From: Gillisia hiemivivida | GTDB lineage: Bacteria > Bacteroidota > Bacteroidia > Flavobacteriales > Flavobacteriaceae | Direction of reading: 5' to 3' | DNA: 64,000 nt | NCBI RefSeq assembly: GCF_007997295.1 | Contig: NZ_VORY01000006.1 | Coordinates: 124,001 to 188,000 of the forward strand | In this document: positions 36,474-46,068 of the stretch, in pieces | How the letters are laid out: the number at the start of each line of letters is the position of its first letter | How positions within the stretch are numbered: position 1 is the first letter of the stretch | The notes under the pieces: generated by a model | Told to the model about the DNA's origin: nothing | What the model saw: only the letters and a program-made list of their open reading frames with translations | Databases searched by the model: none | Program-made: the position numbers and the translations under genes

Positions 36474-37457
36474 AGTAGATAAAATGTCTGAAATTCTTAA
36501 GAGATCTAGATTTATATCATGTTTTTCCTTTAGAGCACTTTCTAAAGTACAGGATTCAATTTGGTTATTCACAAAACCAACCATCAAATCTCTTTTTCCT
36601 TCTAGTAAGAGTTCTACTGCTTTTACACATAATCTACTAGCCAAAACCCTATCGAAACAACTTGGGCTTCCTCCACGTTGAATATGGCCTAAAACGGTAA
36701 CTTTAGAATCGTAATCTGGAAGATTTTTTGTTACATATTCTGCTAATTCAAAGACATTCTTTCCAATTTTATCACCTTCAGAAACCACGACTATGCTGGA
36801 CATTTTACCTGAATTTCGGCTGCGTTCTAAAGAAGCTAATAATCGCTCTAATCCAAGATTTTCTTCCGGGATCAAAATTTCTTCTGCTCCAGCTCCCACT
36901 CCACTATTCAATGCGATAAATCCGGCATCTCTGCCCATCACTTCCACAAAGAACAATCTATTATGAGAACTAGCCGTATCCCTAATTTTATCTATTGCAT
37001 CTACTACCGTATTTAAAGCGGTATCGTAACCAATGGTGTAATGGGTCCCAAAAATGTCATTATCGATGGTTCCAGGTACACCAATCACAGGAATATTATG
37101 CTCTTCACTAAAAATCTTTCCCCCTCTAAAAGTTCCATCTCCTCCAATAAGAATCATTGCATCAACATCAGCTTTTTTTAAATTATCGGCGGCTTTTTGT
37201 CTCCCTTCAGGAGTTAGAAACTCTTTAGATCTCGCCGACTTTAGTATGGTCCCACCTCTGGAAATGATATTTTTCACACTTCGGGCGTCCATTTCCACGA
37301 AATCTCCGTCTATCATTCCTTGAAATCCGCGATAAAATCCTACACATTGTATTTTATAATAGGCACAGGATCTGGCAACGGCTCTAATTGCAGCATTCAT
37401 TCCTGGGGAATCTCCCCCAGATGTCATTACCCCTATTCGCTTGATAGTGTTACTCAT
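36471..37457 (-). CDS. pfkA: 6-phosphofructokinase
   Basis: A 328-residue ATP-dependent phosphofructokinase of normal bacterial length. The ATP/substrate motifs MTSGGDSPGMNAAIRA, ILIGGDGTFRGG, the catalytic PGTIDNDIFGTHYTIG, and VEVMGRDAGF are all intact. It makes fructose-1,6-bisphosphate, the committed step of glycolysis. The 3' end carries a repeated stop-codon hairpin and is followed by a palindromic element and a dead mgsA, so the original operon was probably pfkA-mgsA. Confidence 0.96.
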   Translation of the reverse strand: MSNTIKRIGVMTSGGDSPGMNAAIRAVARSCAYYKIQCVGFYRGFQGMIDGDFVEMDARSVKNIISRGGTILKSARSKEFLTPEGRQKAADNLKKADVDAMILIGGDGTFRGGKIFSEEHNIPVIGVPGTIDNDIFGTHYTIGYDTALNTVVDAIDKIRDTASSHNRLFFVEVMGRDAGFIALNSGVGAGAEEILIPEENLGLERLLASLERSRNSGKMSSIVVVSEGDKIGKNVFELAEYVTKNLPDYDSKVTVLGHIQRGGSPSCFDRVLASRLCVKAVELLLEGKRDLMVGFVNNQIESCTLESALKEKHDINLDLLRISDILST

Positions 37458-37555
37458 AAATACTTCTTTGATTCCTAAAATTACAAAGTATAATTGAAAC
37501 TGTTAAAAAGTGGATATTTATTTAACCTAAAAATAATAAAATAGAAGGTGAAATC

Positions 37556-40500
37556 TTATTGTTTTGGAAAGACTATATAATCTGGAGCTAGGGATTTTGC
37601 AGATTCCTCCTGCTCTTTTTCTTCAACAGATTTTACAATTTCTTTATTCATGATCTTTCTGATCAATTCTTTGAAAGTATCAAAATCTACAGAATAGGAT
37701 AGTCCTATTCCTTGAGTAAAACCAATTTCTTCACCAATAAACTGAATATTATTTTCCCTATTAAAAACTTTAGCCCTCAAGCTACCATCCTCATTCAGTA
37801 AAAATTCAATTTCAACATCCCCAACAATTATAGATTCTGTAACTCCACCAACAGGAACCCCAACTTGTCCATTTATAAGTACTCTATTGGTTATTTGAGT
37901 AGATAAGGTTAACCCAAACCTATCAACGGTTTGTTGATCTGGTGTACGGTCTCCTTGTACATAATTTACACCTACTTGAAATTTTCCATCTTCATCGGCA
38001 AAAATATCATTCACCAAAGATGAAGCTCTTTCTACTAAGTTTCCAGTTATAGCATTCTGCCCTATAGCAAATTCACTATAAAATGATCCTTGAGTAACTA
38101 AAAACAATGCTTGCAGCTCTCTACTTGCTCTATCACTAATCCTATATTCTAATTCTGAACGTACTACAGAACTGGCATTTGGAAATTCCACATTAAAAGT
38201 GATATCGGGTTGTGCTATTTGACCTTGTAATAAAATAACTACTTCTACAGGGATCTTTCTGTTAATTGATGGGTTCTCCAGCAATACTGCCGGGTTAGCA
38301 TTTACTTCGTACACCGCACTCACATCCAGCTGAGCTTGGGTTGGATTCCCATCCCAGTTAATACTACTTCCTGAACGTACTTCGAATACCTTTTGTACAA
38401 GGCCTGCATATTTAAAATTATAGACCCCTTCGTAAACCACAAAATCTCCCCACATATTAAACTTTCCATTGGTATTAATCTCCAACAATAAGTTTCCTGC
38501 TCCACGACCTCGTAAAGTACTTCCGCTGGTTTGATCTACCACCACTTCCACTTCGGCATCATTGGTAATATCCAGATCAAAATTTAATTCTAAACCTTTT
38601 ACTTCCTGAATTTGAATAGGAATCCCTGCAAGACGTGATGCTTTTTCTTCAGGACTCAAAAAGTGGATATATGAGTTATCTCCAATAGATTCGGTATCGT
38701 TTAATGGGATCTTAAAAACAGTTCCTTTTGCAGTAGAGGCATTCACATCTATTACCAACTCATCTGTAGGACCTTTTATGCTCGCAAAACCATCTATAAA
38801 TGCAGTTCCATAATATAAAGCATCTTCAGTAGCTTCAGTATCTAAAACCAGCAATCTGTCACTGGTAACACTAAGGTCTAAAAACCACTCTTTGAAGTTC
38901 TTATGAGAAATGATTCCATCTAAAATTCCCGAAGTTTTGTATTTGGTATCTACAACTTCAATCTCATCAAAATTAAATTGTTGCTTGGTGAGATTTACAG
39001 TAGCATTTTCTTTAAAATCTAGATCTACATTTAAGTAAGGAACTCGCAGTCCGGCCTTTTCCAAAGTTAATTTTCCGGAAATATCTGGATTTTTATAATT
39101 ACCGCTCACCTTTGCATCTCCAGATGCTAGACCTCTAATATTATCTATCGCATCCCTACCTAAAGCACTAAATGCGGCCATATTGAACTTCCTGAGATTC
39201 ACATCTAAATCTATCGTTGGATTATTACCTACATTAATACCTCCTTGAGCATTCAAGGATTCAAAACCTTTATTTGTCAAAGTGGCATCTATATTATAAA
39301 AAGTAAGGTCGCCTTTACCATCTACGTCCAGTTTTAAATTACCCAATAGGTTATCATTTACGGCAAGATCCTGTATAGTTAAAGAGGTATTTGGATAATA
39401 GGTGCCCTTTTCCTGTAGTAAATTCAACTTTCCATTAAGTGTTCCAGCAAGATCCAAGCTATCTATATCTGGTGTGATCTTGCCAACGTCTACCTTTTCG
39501 AAGGCTATTTTAAAATCTTTGTATGTGCTATCTCTTAAATTTCCATTTAACCTAATGAATTCTTGTTCATGACTTAATACCAACGAATCTATAACAACAT
39601 CATTAAATTTATTGTCGAAAACAATCTTGTTGCTTCGATTATTATTCTCGTTTAAAAACCAAAGATTCTCTTTAAACTTTACATCAGATCGTTGAATCCC
39701 AACCACAGATTTATTCTGTTCGTTGATAGTATGATAAAAGTTAAGATTGAAAACATCCTTATTATTCTTTCCTCCCTGTAATTCTGAACGAATAAATAAA
39801 GTATCCCTTAAGGTTACATTAATAAGACTGAATTCTGAAAAATTATAGAAGTTGGTAGAAACACTATCTGCTTCCACATAAGTGTTATAGATAGGGTTAT
39901 TATTATCTACCTGAATATTGATATCCTTCATCATATTCCCAAAAGCTTCGATCTTGGGAGATTTAAAGGTGAGCTTAAATTCAGATTCATCAGATTCTAT
40001 TCTTCCACGTATAAAGGTGTTTGGAGCAAGTGCCACTTCTGGAAAGAATACTTCTACGATCTTATTATAGATATCGAAATCGAATTCTAAATATTGATCG
40101 GTAGTAATTACATCAGGTCTGTAATTGGTGTAAATACTTCCTATAGAGTTAGTTATTAAGGCCCCAACTTCAGAAACTTTAAATTTCCCGGTAACCTGTC
40201 CATTAAGAACATCTGGAGAATTTACGGCAATGGTTCTAACACCTTCAGCATCAAAGGTGGAATTAACTTCCAGATCATCAAAATAATATAGATCATTCTG
40301 ATTTTGATAAGATGTGTTTAATAATAAGACTTTTCCCGCAATATTATCTAAGGTGTTACCCTGCATATTTATAAGGATATCTCCTTTTAATACAGAAATA
40401 CTATCACGAGTAATTAGATTTAACTCATTGAGATCTGCGTAAGCTATAGATGCCTGAAAATCGTATACATTTACTTTCTGAGAAATATCTACCAGCCCAT

Positions 40501-41974
40501 TGAATTCTAACTTAAAATTAGGATCGTTGGAATTAAAGTTTCCGTTAAATACTGAATTTCTCACATTCCCGAGGATGCTGATATCCGAGTAGGTATAATT
40601 CTTAAAATTCAATCTTGATATTTTCCCCCGAATTTGAGTGTTCAATGATTCTTGGGTAAATCCACTTCCGTTTATATTAAGATTTAGACTGGTCTTTCCA
40701 AGATCTTTATTATCTAATAATCTTCCAATATTGAATTGATTAAAAACAAGGTTTCCTTTATAATTAACATTTGTACTATTACTTATATTATTCATTACAA
40801 AATCTGCCTTTGCACTACCTAATTGAGTATTTATTAGAACATCGGCATCTAAAGAATTTTTTGTTACAAGCATTTTACCCGCAAGACTTAAATTACCAAA
40901 CTCACGAAGCGTTAAGGGCAATTTATCTTTTAAAATTGTAGGTAAAAGATTGACGAGATCGTAATAATTAGAAGCTAACTCATTAAAATCTCCGGTAAGC
41001 ACAAAATCATTCATCTCTTCAGAAAATGCTCCCTTAAGATTTATAAAACCATCAATTCGGCTCCGGTCCATCCCTTTGAGATCTAAGTTTTTTAGATCGA
41101 AATCATTCAATGTCCCTTCTAGATCTGTAGATAACTGTATATTTTGATTGCTTCCAAAAGGAGCATAAAAATTGACCAGATCGTTAGTGGAAAGATTCGA
41201 ATCTTTAAAAGAAGCTTTAAGTTCCACTTTATTTAGAAAATCTGAGAAATCCTCAAGTTTATAGTTCATCTCAATAGAACCATCTAATCTAGAATATGGG
41301 GTTATCAGCAAAAAAGAATCTAAATTCATCTTTGTTGGAGAATACGAAAAATCCGTTTGTAAGTCCCGGATATCTATTCCCCGACCTTCTTCGGCTTTTA
41401 AAGAATTTATGCTCACTTTAAAATCTCGATCTACTACATCAAGATATTCCGCTTGAAGCTCTAGTTTATCTAAAACAATCACTTCCGGATTGGTGATGTT
41501 TTCATCTACATAACTGTAATAACCTTCAGAAATAAAAATATCCCTAACCTTTAGGGTGAATTGTTTTGGCTCTCCAGTAGGCTCGGTTTTCAATTTATCC
41601 AGTAGGATACTAAGGTTATCTGAGTCTTCTCCTTTATAGCGTTTCATCTTAAAAATGAAGCCTTCTGCAGTAGAACTTCCTAAACTAGGATTATTGGCTA
41701 TAAGATTAGAAACACCAAGGATAGAAGTTCTAAACTCCTGTATATCAATCAAGGTATTCGCGTGGTGGTCTTTTACCAGAACCTCGTTTAGTTTTACTTT
41801 TCCAAAGTACGAGAGGCTTACTCTTCCAACGGACACATCAATATCTGTACGTTCTTGTATAGAATTTGTTATCCTTTTAGCCACCGAAGTTTGTACGGCA
41901 GGGATAGAAAATAAAATCAATAAAAAAACGAAAAACAACAGCAGAGCTACTACTGCTCTAATTAGTATTTTCAA
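37556..41974 (-). CDS. tamB: TamB-like translocation and assembly module protein
   Basis: A 1472-residue protein with an N-terminal membrane anchor (RAVVALLLFFVFLLILFSIP) and an AsmA-like start, then a long series of beta-rich repeats forming a predicted hydrophobic-groove bridge, ending in the DUF490/TamB domain (GAGNLLLEINTNGKFNMWGD, YNFKYAGLVQKVFEVRSGSS). TamB-type proteins span the periplasm and move phospholipids to the outer membrane. The start is TTG (41,972-41,974); an in-frame stop lies seven codons upstream with no ATG between. Divergent from tsaD. Confidence 0.9.
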   Translation of the reverse strand: MKILIRAVVALLLFFVFLLILFSIPAVQTSVAKRITNSIQERTDIDVSVGRVSLSYFGKVKLNEVLVKDHHANTLIDIQEFRTSILGVSNLIANNPSLGSSTAEGFIFKMKRYKGEDSDNLSILLDKLKTEPTGEPKQFTLKVRDIFISEGYYSYVDENITNPEVIVLDKLELQAEYLDVVDRDFKVSINSLKAEEGRGIDIRDLQTDFSYSPTKMNLDSFLLITPYSRLDGSIEMNYKLEDFSDFLNKVELKASFKDSNLSTNDLVNFYAPFGSNQNIQLSTDLEGTLNDFDLKNLDLKGMDRSRIDGFINLKGAFSEEMNDFVLTGDFNELASNYYDLVNLLPTILKDKLPLTLREFGNLSLAGKMLVTKNSLDADVLINTQLGSAKADFVMNNISNSTNVNYKGNLVFNQFNIGRLLDNKDLGKTSLNLNINGSGFTQESLNTQIRGKISRLNFKNYTYSDISILGNVRNSVFNGNFNSNDPNFKLEFNGLVDISQKVNVYDFQASIAYADLNELNLITRDSISVLKGDILINMQGNTLDNIAGKVLLLNTSYQNQNDLYYFDDLEVNSTFDAEGVRTIAVNSPDVLNGQVTGKFKVSEVGALITNSIGSIYTNYRPDVITTDQYLEFDFDIYNKIVEVFFPEVALAPNTFIRGRIESDESEFKLTFKSPKIEAFGNMMKDINIQVDNNNPIYNTYVEADSVSTNFYNFSEFSLINVTLRDTLFIRSELQGGKNNKDVFNLNFYHTINEQNKSVVGIQRSDVKFKENLWFLNENNNRSNKIVFDNKFNDVVIDSLVLSHEQEFIRLNGNLRDSTYKDFKIAFEKVDVGKITPDIDSLDLAGTLNGKLNLLQEKGTYYPNTSLTIQDLAVNDNLLGNLKLDVDGKGDLTFYNIDATLTNKGFESLNAQGGINVGNNPTIDLDVNLRKFNMAAFSALGRDAIDNIRGLASGDAKVSGNYKNPDISGKLTLEKAGLRVPYLNVDLDFKENATVNLTKQQFNFDEIEVVDTKYKTSGILDGIISHKNFKEWFLDLSVTSDRLLVLDTEATEDALYYGTAFIDGFASIKGPTDELVIDVNASTAKGTVFKIPLNDTESIGDNSYIHFLSPEEKASRLAGIPIQIQEVKGLELNFDLDITNDAEVEVVVDQTSGSTLRGRGAGNLLLEINTNGKFNMWGDFVVYEGVYNFKYAGLVQKVFEVRSGSSINWDGNPTQAQLDVSAVYEVNANPAVLLENPSINRKIPVEVVILLQGQIAQPDITFNVEFPNASSVVRSELEYRISDRASRELQALFLVTQGSFYSEFAIGQNAITGNLVERASSLVNDIFADEDGKFQVGVNYVQGDRTPDQQTVDRFGLTLSTQITNRVLINGQVGVPVGGVTESIIVGDVEIEFLLNEDGSLRAKVFNRENNIQFIGEEIGFTQGIGLSYSVDFDTFKELIRKIMNKEIVKSVEEKEQEESAKSLAPDYIVFPKQ

Positions 41975-41980
41975 GAGTTT

Positions 41981-42008
41981 TTTGATATGCTTTTATGTTT
42001 TAACTTTG
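41981..42008 (+). promoter_or_regulatory. Bacteroidota promoter for the tsaD operon
   Basis: TTTG at 41,981-41,984 and TAACTTTG at 42,001-42,008 with a 16-nt spacer, slightly shorter than usual. The tsaD ATG is 38 nt downstream. Confidence 0.65.
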
Positions 42009-42046
42009 TAAACAATATTAACAATTAATATGCCTAACTTTTCTTA

Positions 42047-43069
42047 ATGGCTTCCCAAAATATATACATTCTGGCTATAGAATCTTCTTGTGATGATACA
42101 GCCGCCGCTATACTAAAAAACGATACTTTATTGTCCAATATTGTTGCTACCCAAGAGGTGCATCAAAAATATGGTGGTGTTGTCCCAGAACTCGCGTCTA
42201 GAGCACATCAACAAAATATTGTTCCTGTAATTCATCAGGCGATTGCTGAGGCAAATATCGACAAAAAAGACATATCTGCAATTGCCTTTACCAAAGGACC
42301 TGGTTTAATGGGTTCGCTCCTAGTTGGAACTTCTTTTGCGAAATCTTTGGCCTTAGGTCTTAACATTCCTTTAATAGAAGTCAACCATATGCAAGCGCAT
42401 ATTTTAGCACATTTTATAAAGGAGCAGAATTTTAAAACTCCAGAATTTCCTTTTCTGGCACTTACTATAAGTGGTGGCCATACTCAAATTGTAAAAGTGA
42501 CTAGTCATTTTGAAATGGAAGTGATTGGTCAAACCATAGATGATGCTGTGGGAGAAGCTTACGATAAAAGTGCAAAGATCATGGGGCTGCCCTATCCCGG
42601 TGGGCCTCTTATAGATAAATATGCGCAGCTTGGAGACCCTAAATCTTATAAATTCACCAAGCCAAAAGTAGGTGGCTTAGATTTTAGTTTCAGTGGATTA
42701 AAGACTGCTATTCTTTATTTTATTCAGAAACAGGTAAAGGAGAATCCGAATTTTATTGAAGAAAATAGAAATGATATCTGCGCATCTATTCAATATACCA
42801 TTGTAAATATTTTAATGGATAAGCTAAAAAAAGCAGTGAAAGAAACAGGGATCAATCAAATTGCGATTGGTGGCGGGGTGTCTGCGAACAGCGGGATTCG
42901 AAAAGCCTTAAATGAAGCGGAAGGCAAGTACGGCTGGAAAACCTATGTGCCAAAATTTGAATACACAACAGATAATGCAGCAATGATTGGAATTGTTGGT
43001 TATTATAAGTATTTAGCAAAAGATTTTACAGATCTTTCGGTAACCGCACAACCGCGATATAAAATTTAA
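42047..43069 (+). CDS. tsaD: tRNA N6-adenosine threonylcarbamoyltransferase
   Basis: A 340-residue Kae1/TsaD protein. The ASKHA-fold start ILAIESSCDDTAAAIL, the metal-binding NHMQAHILAH, the SGGHTQIV phosphate loop, and GGGVSANSGIRKAL are intact, as is DNAAMIGIVGYYK near the end. It transfers threonylcarbamoyl to A37 of ANN-decoding tRNAs. It is the first gene of a six-gene plus-strand run of mostly RNA-modification enzymes; rsmE begins 4 nt after it. Confidence 0.97.
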   Translation: MASQNIYILAIESSCDDTAAAILKNDTLLSNIVATQEVHQKYGGVVPELASRAHQQNIVPVIHQAIAEANIDKKDISAIAFTKGPGLMGSLLVGTSFAKSLALGLNIPLIEVNHMQAHILAHFIKEQNFKTPEFPFLALTISGGHTQIVKVTSHFEMEVIGQTIDDAVGEAYDKSAKIMGLPYPGGPLIDKYAQLGDPKSYKFTKPKVGGLDFSFSGLKTAILYFIQKQVKENPNFIEENRNDICASIQYTIVNILMDKLKKAVKETGINQIAIGGGVSANSGIRKALNEAEGKYGWKTYVPKFEYTTDNAAMIGIVGYYKYLAKDFTDLSVTAQPRYKI

Positions 43070-43073
43070 GAAG

Positions 43074-43784
43074 ATGCAGTTATTTTATCACCCAGATATA
43101 GAAGAACAGGCTCAACAAATTATTTTTCCACGAGAGGAAAGCAAACATATAGTAAAGGTTTTGCGCAAAAAGGAAGGTGATCTTTTGCACGTGACCAACG
43201 GAAAAGGTTTTTTGTTTATTTCTGAATTAACTTTGATCACGGCACAACAGTGCATTGCAAAAGTAATAGAGGTCCAAAAGGAAGAAAAACCTAAGTATTA
43301 TTTACATATGGCTGTTGCACCCACAAAAATGAACGACCGTTACGAGTGGTTCTTGGAAAAAGCAACTGAGATTGGGGTTATGGAGATCACACCAATTATA
43401 TGTGACCATAGCGAACGTAAAGTGGTTAAATTGGATCGTTTTGAAAGAGTCTTACAAAGTGCAATGAAGCAATCTTTGCATTTCACTTTACCTAAACTCA
43501 ATCAACCGGTAAGATTCTCTGAGTTTGTGACCGATACTCCTGAGGGAAGCAAATTCATAGCGCACTGCGAAGATGAAATAGATAAAAAATCATTGCAAAA
43601 TTGTTTAGAACTGGGTGAAAAATCTATTATTTTAATAGGTCCTGAGGGAGATTTTTCTTCAGAAGAAATAGTTTTAGCAAAAGAAAATGAGTGGAATCCC
43701 GTAAGTTTAGGGAACACAAGATTAAGAACAGAAACCGCTGCGATCGTTGCTTGCCATACCGTAGCGTTGTTCAACGAAGAATAA
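43074..43784 (+). CDS. rsmE: 16S rRNA m3U1498 methyltransferase
   Basis: A 236-residue SPOUT methyltransferase with an N-terminal PUA-like domain (IIFPREESKHIVKVLRKKEG) and the C-terminal trefoil-knot motifs LIGPEGDFSSEEI and SLGNTRLRTETAAI. It methylates U1498 in helix 44 of 16S rRNA. It starts 4 nt after tsaD and is 6 nt before the DUF4159 gene. Identification secure. Confidence 0.94.
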   Translation: MQLFYHPDIEEQAQQIIFPREESKHIVKVLRKKEGDLLHVTNGKGFLFISELTLITAQQCIAKVIEVQKEEKPKYYLHMAVAPTKMNDRYEWFLEKATEIGVMEITPIICDHSERKVVKLDRFERVLQSAMKQSLHFTLPKLNQPVRFSEFVTDTPEGSKFIAHCEDEIDKKSLQNCLELGEKSIILIGPEGDFSSEEIVLAKENEWNPVSLGNTRLRTETAAIVACHTVALFNEE

Positions 43785-43790
43785 ATTCAA

Positions 43791-44435
43791 ATGAAACAAG
43801 TTGCTGCCATAATCCTATTTTCTATGTTTAGTCTCTCTATGACTGCTCAGGAAATTGCCTTATTGAAATATCAAGGAGGTGGAGATTGGTATGCAAACCC
43901 AACGGCATTACCCAATCTTATAAAATTTTGCAATCAAAATATTAATACTGCATTTAAAAATAAGGTAGAAACTGTTACGCCCGGAAGTATTGCAATCTTT
44001 CAATATCCATTTATCCATATGACGGGTCATGGAAATGTGTTTTTTAGCAATGAAGAGGCGAAAAATCTTAGAACTTATTTATTAGGAGGAGGATTTCTTC
44101 ATATAGATGATAATTATGGGATGAATAAATTTATAAGAGCTGAATTAAAAAAGATATTTCCTAATAAGGAGCTACAGGAATTACCAGCTACTCATCCTAT
44201 TTTTAGCAGTGCTTATAACTTTCCAAACGGTTTGCCTAAGATTCATGAGCATGATGGTTTGGGACCCCAAGCTTTGGGCTTATTTGACAATGAAAGGCTC
44301 ATCTTACTTTTTACTTTTGAAAGTGATCTTGGTGATGGCTGGGAAGATCCTGCTGTGCACAACGATCCGCCAGAAGTGCGTTTGAAAGCCTTACAAATGG
44401 GAGCAAATATTATTAAATATGTTTTTGAAAATTGA
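43791..44435 (+). CDS. Exported DUF4159 protein
   Basis: A 214-residue protein with a signal peptide (MFSLSMTAQ near the cleavage site). The body is DUF4159: QGGGDWYANP, YPFIHMTGHGNVFFSNEEA, LLGGGFLHIDDNYGMNKFI, and the class-I-glutamine-amidotransferase-like tail. Members are common in Bacteroidota and have no known role. Its TGA overlaps the TTG start of the next gene (TTGA at 44,432-44,435), so an envelope protein is translationally coupled to RNA-modification enzymes. Confidence 0.85.
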   Translation: MKQVAAIILFSMFSLSMTAQEIALLKYQGGGDWYANPTALPNLIKFCNQNINTAFKNKVETVTPGSIAIFQYPFIHMTGHGNVFFSNEEAKNLRTYLLGGGFLHIDDNYGMNKFIRAELKKIFPNKELQELPATHPIFSSAYNFPNGLPKIHEHDGLGPQALGLFDNERLILLFTFESDLGDGWEDPAVHNDPPEVRLKALQMGANIIKYVFEN

Positions 44436-44956
44436 GCTTACAACTAGATCATTCCAAGCATTCTGAATCTGAAAATAAATTTCCTGTTATTATTCTTACA
44501 GATAATATCATGGGTGAAGCCAATATAGGAAGCTTATTTAGACTTGCTGATGCTTTTAATATTGAACAAATAATTTTTTCGGGAACTCCAATCAATTTAA
44601 AAAGTAACAGACTCCGAAGAACCGCAAGAGGTACTTTTGAAAGAGTAGATTTTGATCATACCGAGAATATAATAGAAACAATTGAAAGTTATAAATCCAA
44701 GGGTTATGAACCTGTCGCTCTGGAAATTACATCAGATAGTTTGGCTTTAGATGCATTAATCCTAAAAAATGATTCAAAGATCTTACTCATTGTGGGAAAT
44801 GAAAGACATGGAATTAGTCAACTGGTTCTAGATACTGTTCAAACTAAAGTTCATATTCCTATGTTTGGAAACAACAGTAGTATGAACGTTTCTCAGGCAA
44901 CTGGAATTGCTTTGTACGAATTTTCAAAAACCTTTCTTACCTTTCGTCAGAAATAA
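44432..44956 (+). CDS. TrmH/SpoU-family RNA 2'-O-methyltransferase
   Basis: A 174-residue SPOUT enzyme. Motif 1 is in DNIMGEANIGSLFRLADAF, motif 2 in LIVGNERHGIS, and motif 3 in IPMFGNNSSMNVSQATGIAL; the catalytic arginine and knot residues are present. It lacks an extra N-terminal RNA-binding domain, as in TrmL-like proteins. Its start is TTG overlapping the previous stop; the only early ATG would cut into motif 1. The tRNA or rRNA target cannot be told from sequence. Confidence 0.9.
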   Translation: MSLQLDHSKHSESENKFPVIILTDNIMGEANIGSLFRLADAFNIEQIIFSGTPINLKSNRLRRTARGTFERVDFDHTENIIETIESYKSKGYEPVALEITSDSLALDALILKNDSKILLIVGNERHGISQLVLDTVQTKVHIPMFGNNSSMNVSQATGIALYEFSKTFLTFRQK

Positions 44957-44968
44957 TATCTTTACCCT

Positions 44969-46057
44969 GTGAACGCAAAAACATTTTCTTACGGGATATT
45001 AAGAGCTTTAGGGATTCTATTAGGGATCTTTCTTCTTTTATTCTTTCTATTTAAAATCCAATCTGTACTAGTTTACATAGCTATTGCAGGAGTAATTTCT
45101 TTGATAGGAAGACCAGTCGTTATCTTTTTAAGATCATGGCTTAAGGTGCCAAATTTGGCAGCTGTTATAATTGTGCTGCTTTTTGTTTTAGCTATATTCA
45201 TTGGAATAATCCTAGTTTTTGTTCCTATTGTAATTGAACAAAGTCATCATTTAGGACAGATAGACGTTGAGGCATTTAAGAAGGATATCAATTTAATGAA
45301 CGAGCAGATCAATGATTATCTGGGAGTTGAAGACATTAATTTGATGGAAAGCTTAAAGAAAAGTGAGCTTGCTCAGAGTTTTGATGTGAATCTTATTCCA
45401 AAGTTCTTAAATAGTGTTTTCGGAATTTTAGGTGCCACATTGATAGCCGTTTTTTCCATTATGTTCATTTCATTTTTCCTATTAAAGGATAGTAAATTGA
45501 TGCTGAATAGTATTTTGGTTTTTGCTAATAAAGGAGAGGAAGATAAATTTCAGAGAGTATTTAATAAGATCAAGATATTACTTTCTAGGTATTTTGTAGG
45601 GCTTACTATGCAAGTGTTTGTTTTGTTTGTTCTGTACTTTATATTGCTAAGTATTTATGAAATAAATAATCCCTTGGCAATTGCATTTATATGTGCCTTT
45701 TTGAATTTAGTTCCCTATTTAGGTCCTATTTTTGCTGGTATGCTAATGGCATTGTTCGTTATTTCCAGTAATCTTGGTGCAGATTTTCAGGTGGTAATCT
45801 TACCTAAACTAATTTTTGTAATGATGGGTTATTCCATTTCTCAATTGATAGACAATTTAATAAGTCAGCCGTTAATCTTTGGTGCCAGTGTAAGATCGCA
45901 TCCCTTAGAGATATTTCTTATTATCCTTATTTCAGGGCTTTTATTTGGAATCATTGGAATGGTAGTAGCAATTCCTTTTTATACTGCCTTAAAAGTGATC
46001 GCTAAAGAATCTTTGAGCGAATATAAAATCGTTAAAAGACTTACTAGAGATCTTTAA
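44969..46057 (+). CDS. AI-2E family transporter (YdiK/TqsA-type membrane protein)
   Basis: A 362-residue integral membrane protein with seven to eight hydrophobic helices (for example ILLGIFLLLFFLFKI near the N terminus). The family core FLNLVPYLGPIFAGMLMALF and ISQPLIFGASVRSHPLEIFL are present. Members export or exchange small ions or solutes; only a few are linked to autoinducer-2, and that role should not be assumed here. The start is GTG at 44,969, 12 nt after the SpoU gene. Confidence 0.92.
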   Translation: MNAKTFSYGILRALGILLGIFLLLFFLFKIQSVLVYIAIAGVISLIGRPVVIFLRSWLKVPNLAAVIIVLLFVLAIFIGIILVFVPIVIEQSHHLGQIDVEAFKKDINLMNEQINDYLGVEDINLMESLKKSELAQSFDVNLIPKFLNSVFGILGATLIAVFSIMFISFFLLKDSKLMLNSILVFANKGEEDKFQRVFNKIKILLSRYFVGLTMQVFVLFVLYFILLSIYEINNPLAIAFICAFLNLVPYLGPIFAGMLMALFVISSNLGADFQVVILPKLIFVMMGYSISQLIDNLISQPLIFGASVRSHPLEIFLIILISGLLFGIIGMVVAIPFYTALKVIAKESLSEYKIVKRLTRDL

Positions 46058-46068
46058 ACCCACTTAGC

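Noticed and set aside
44969-46057. Autoinducer-2 exporter as a firm function.
   Set aside because: The family name reflects one member; most homologues move other solutes, and nothing in the context indicates quorum sensing.
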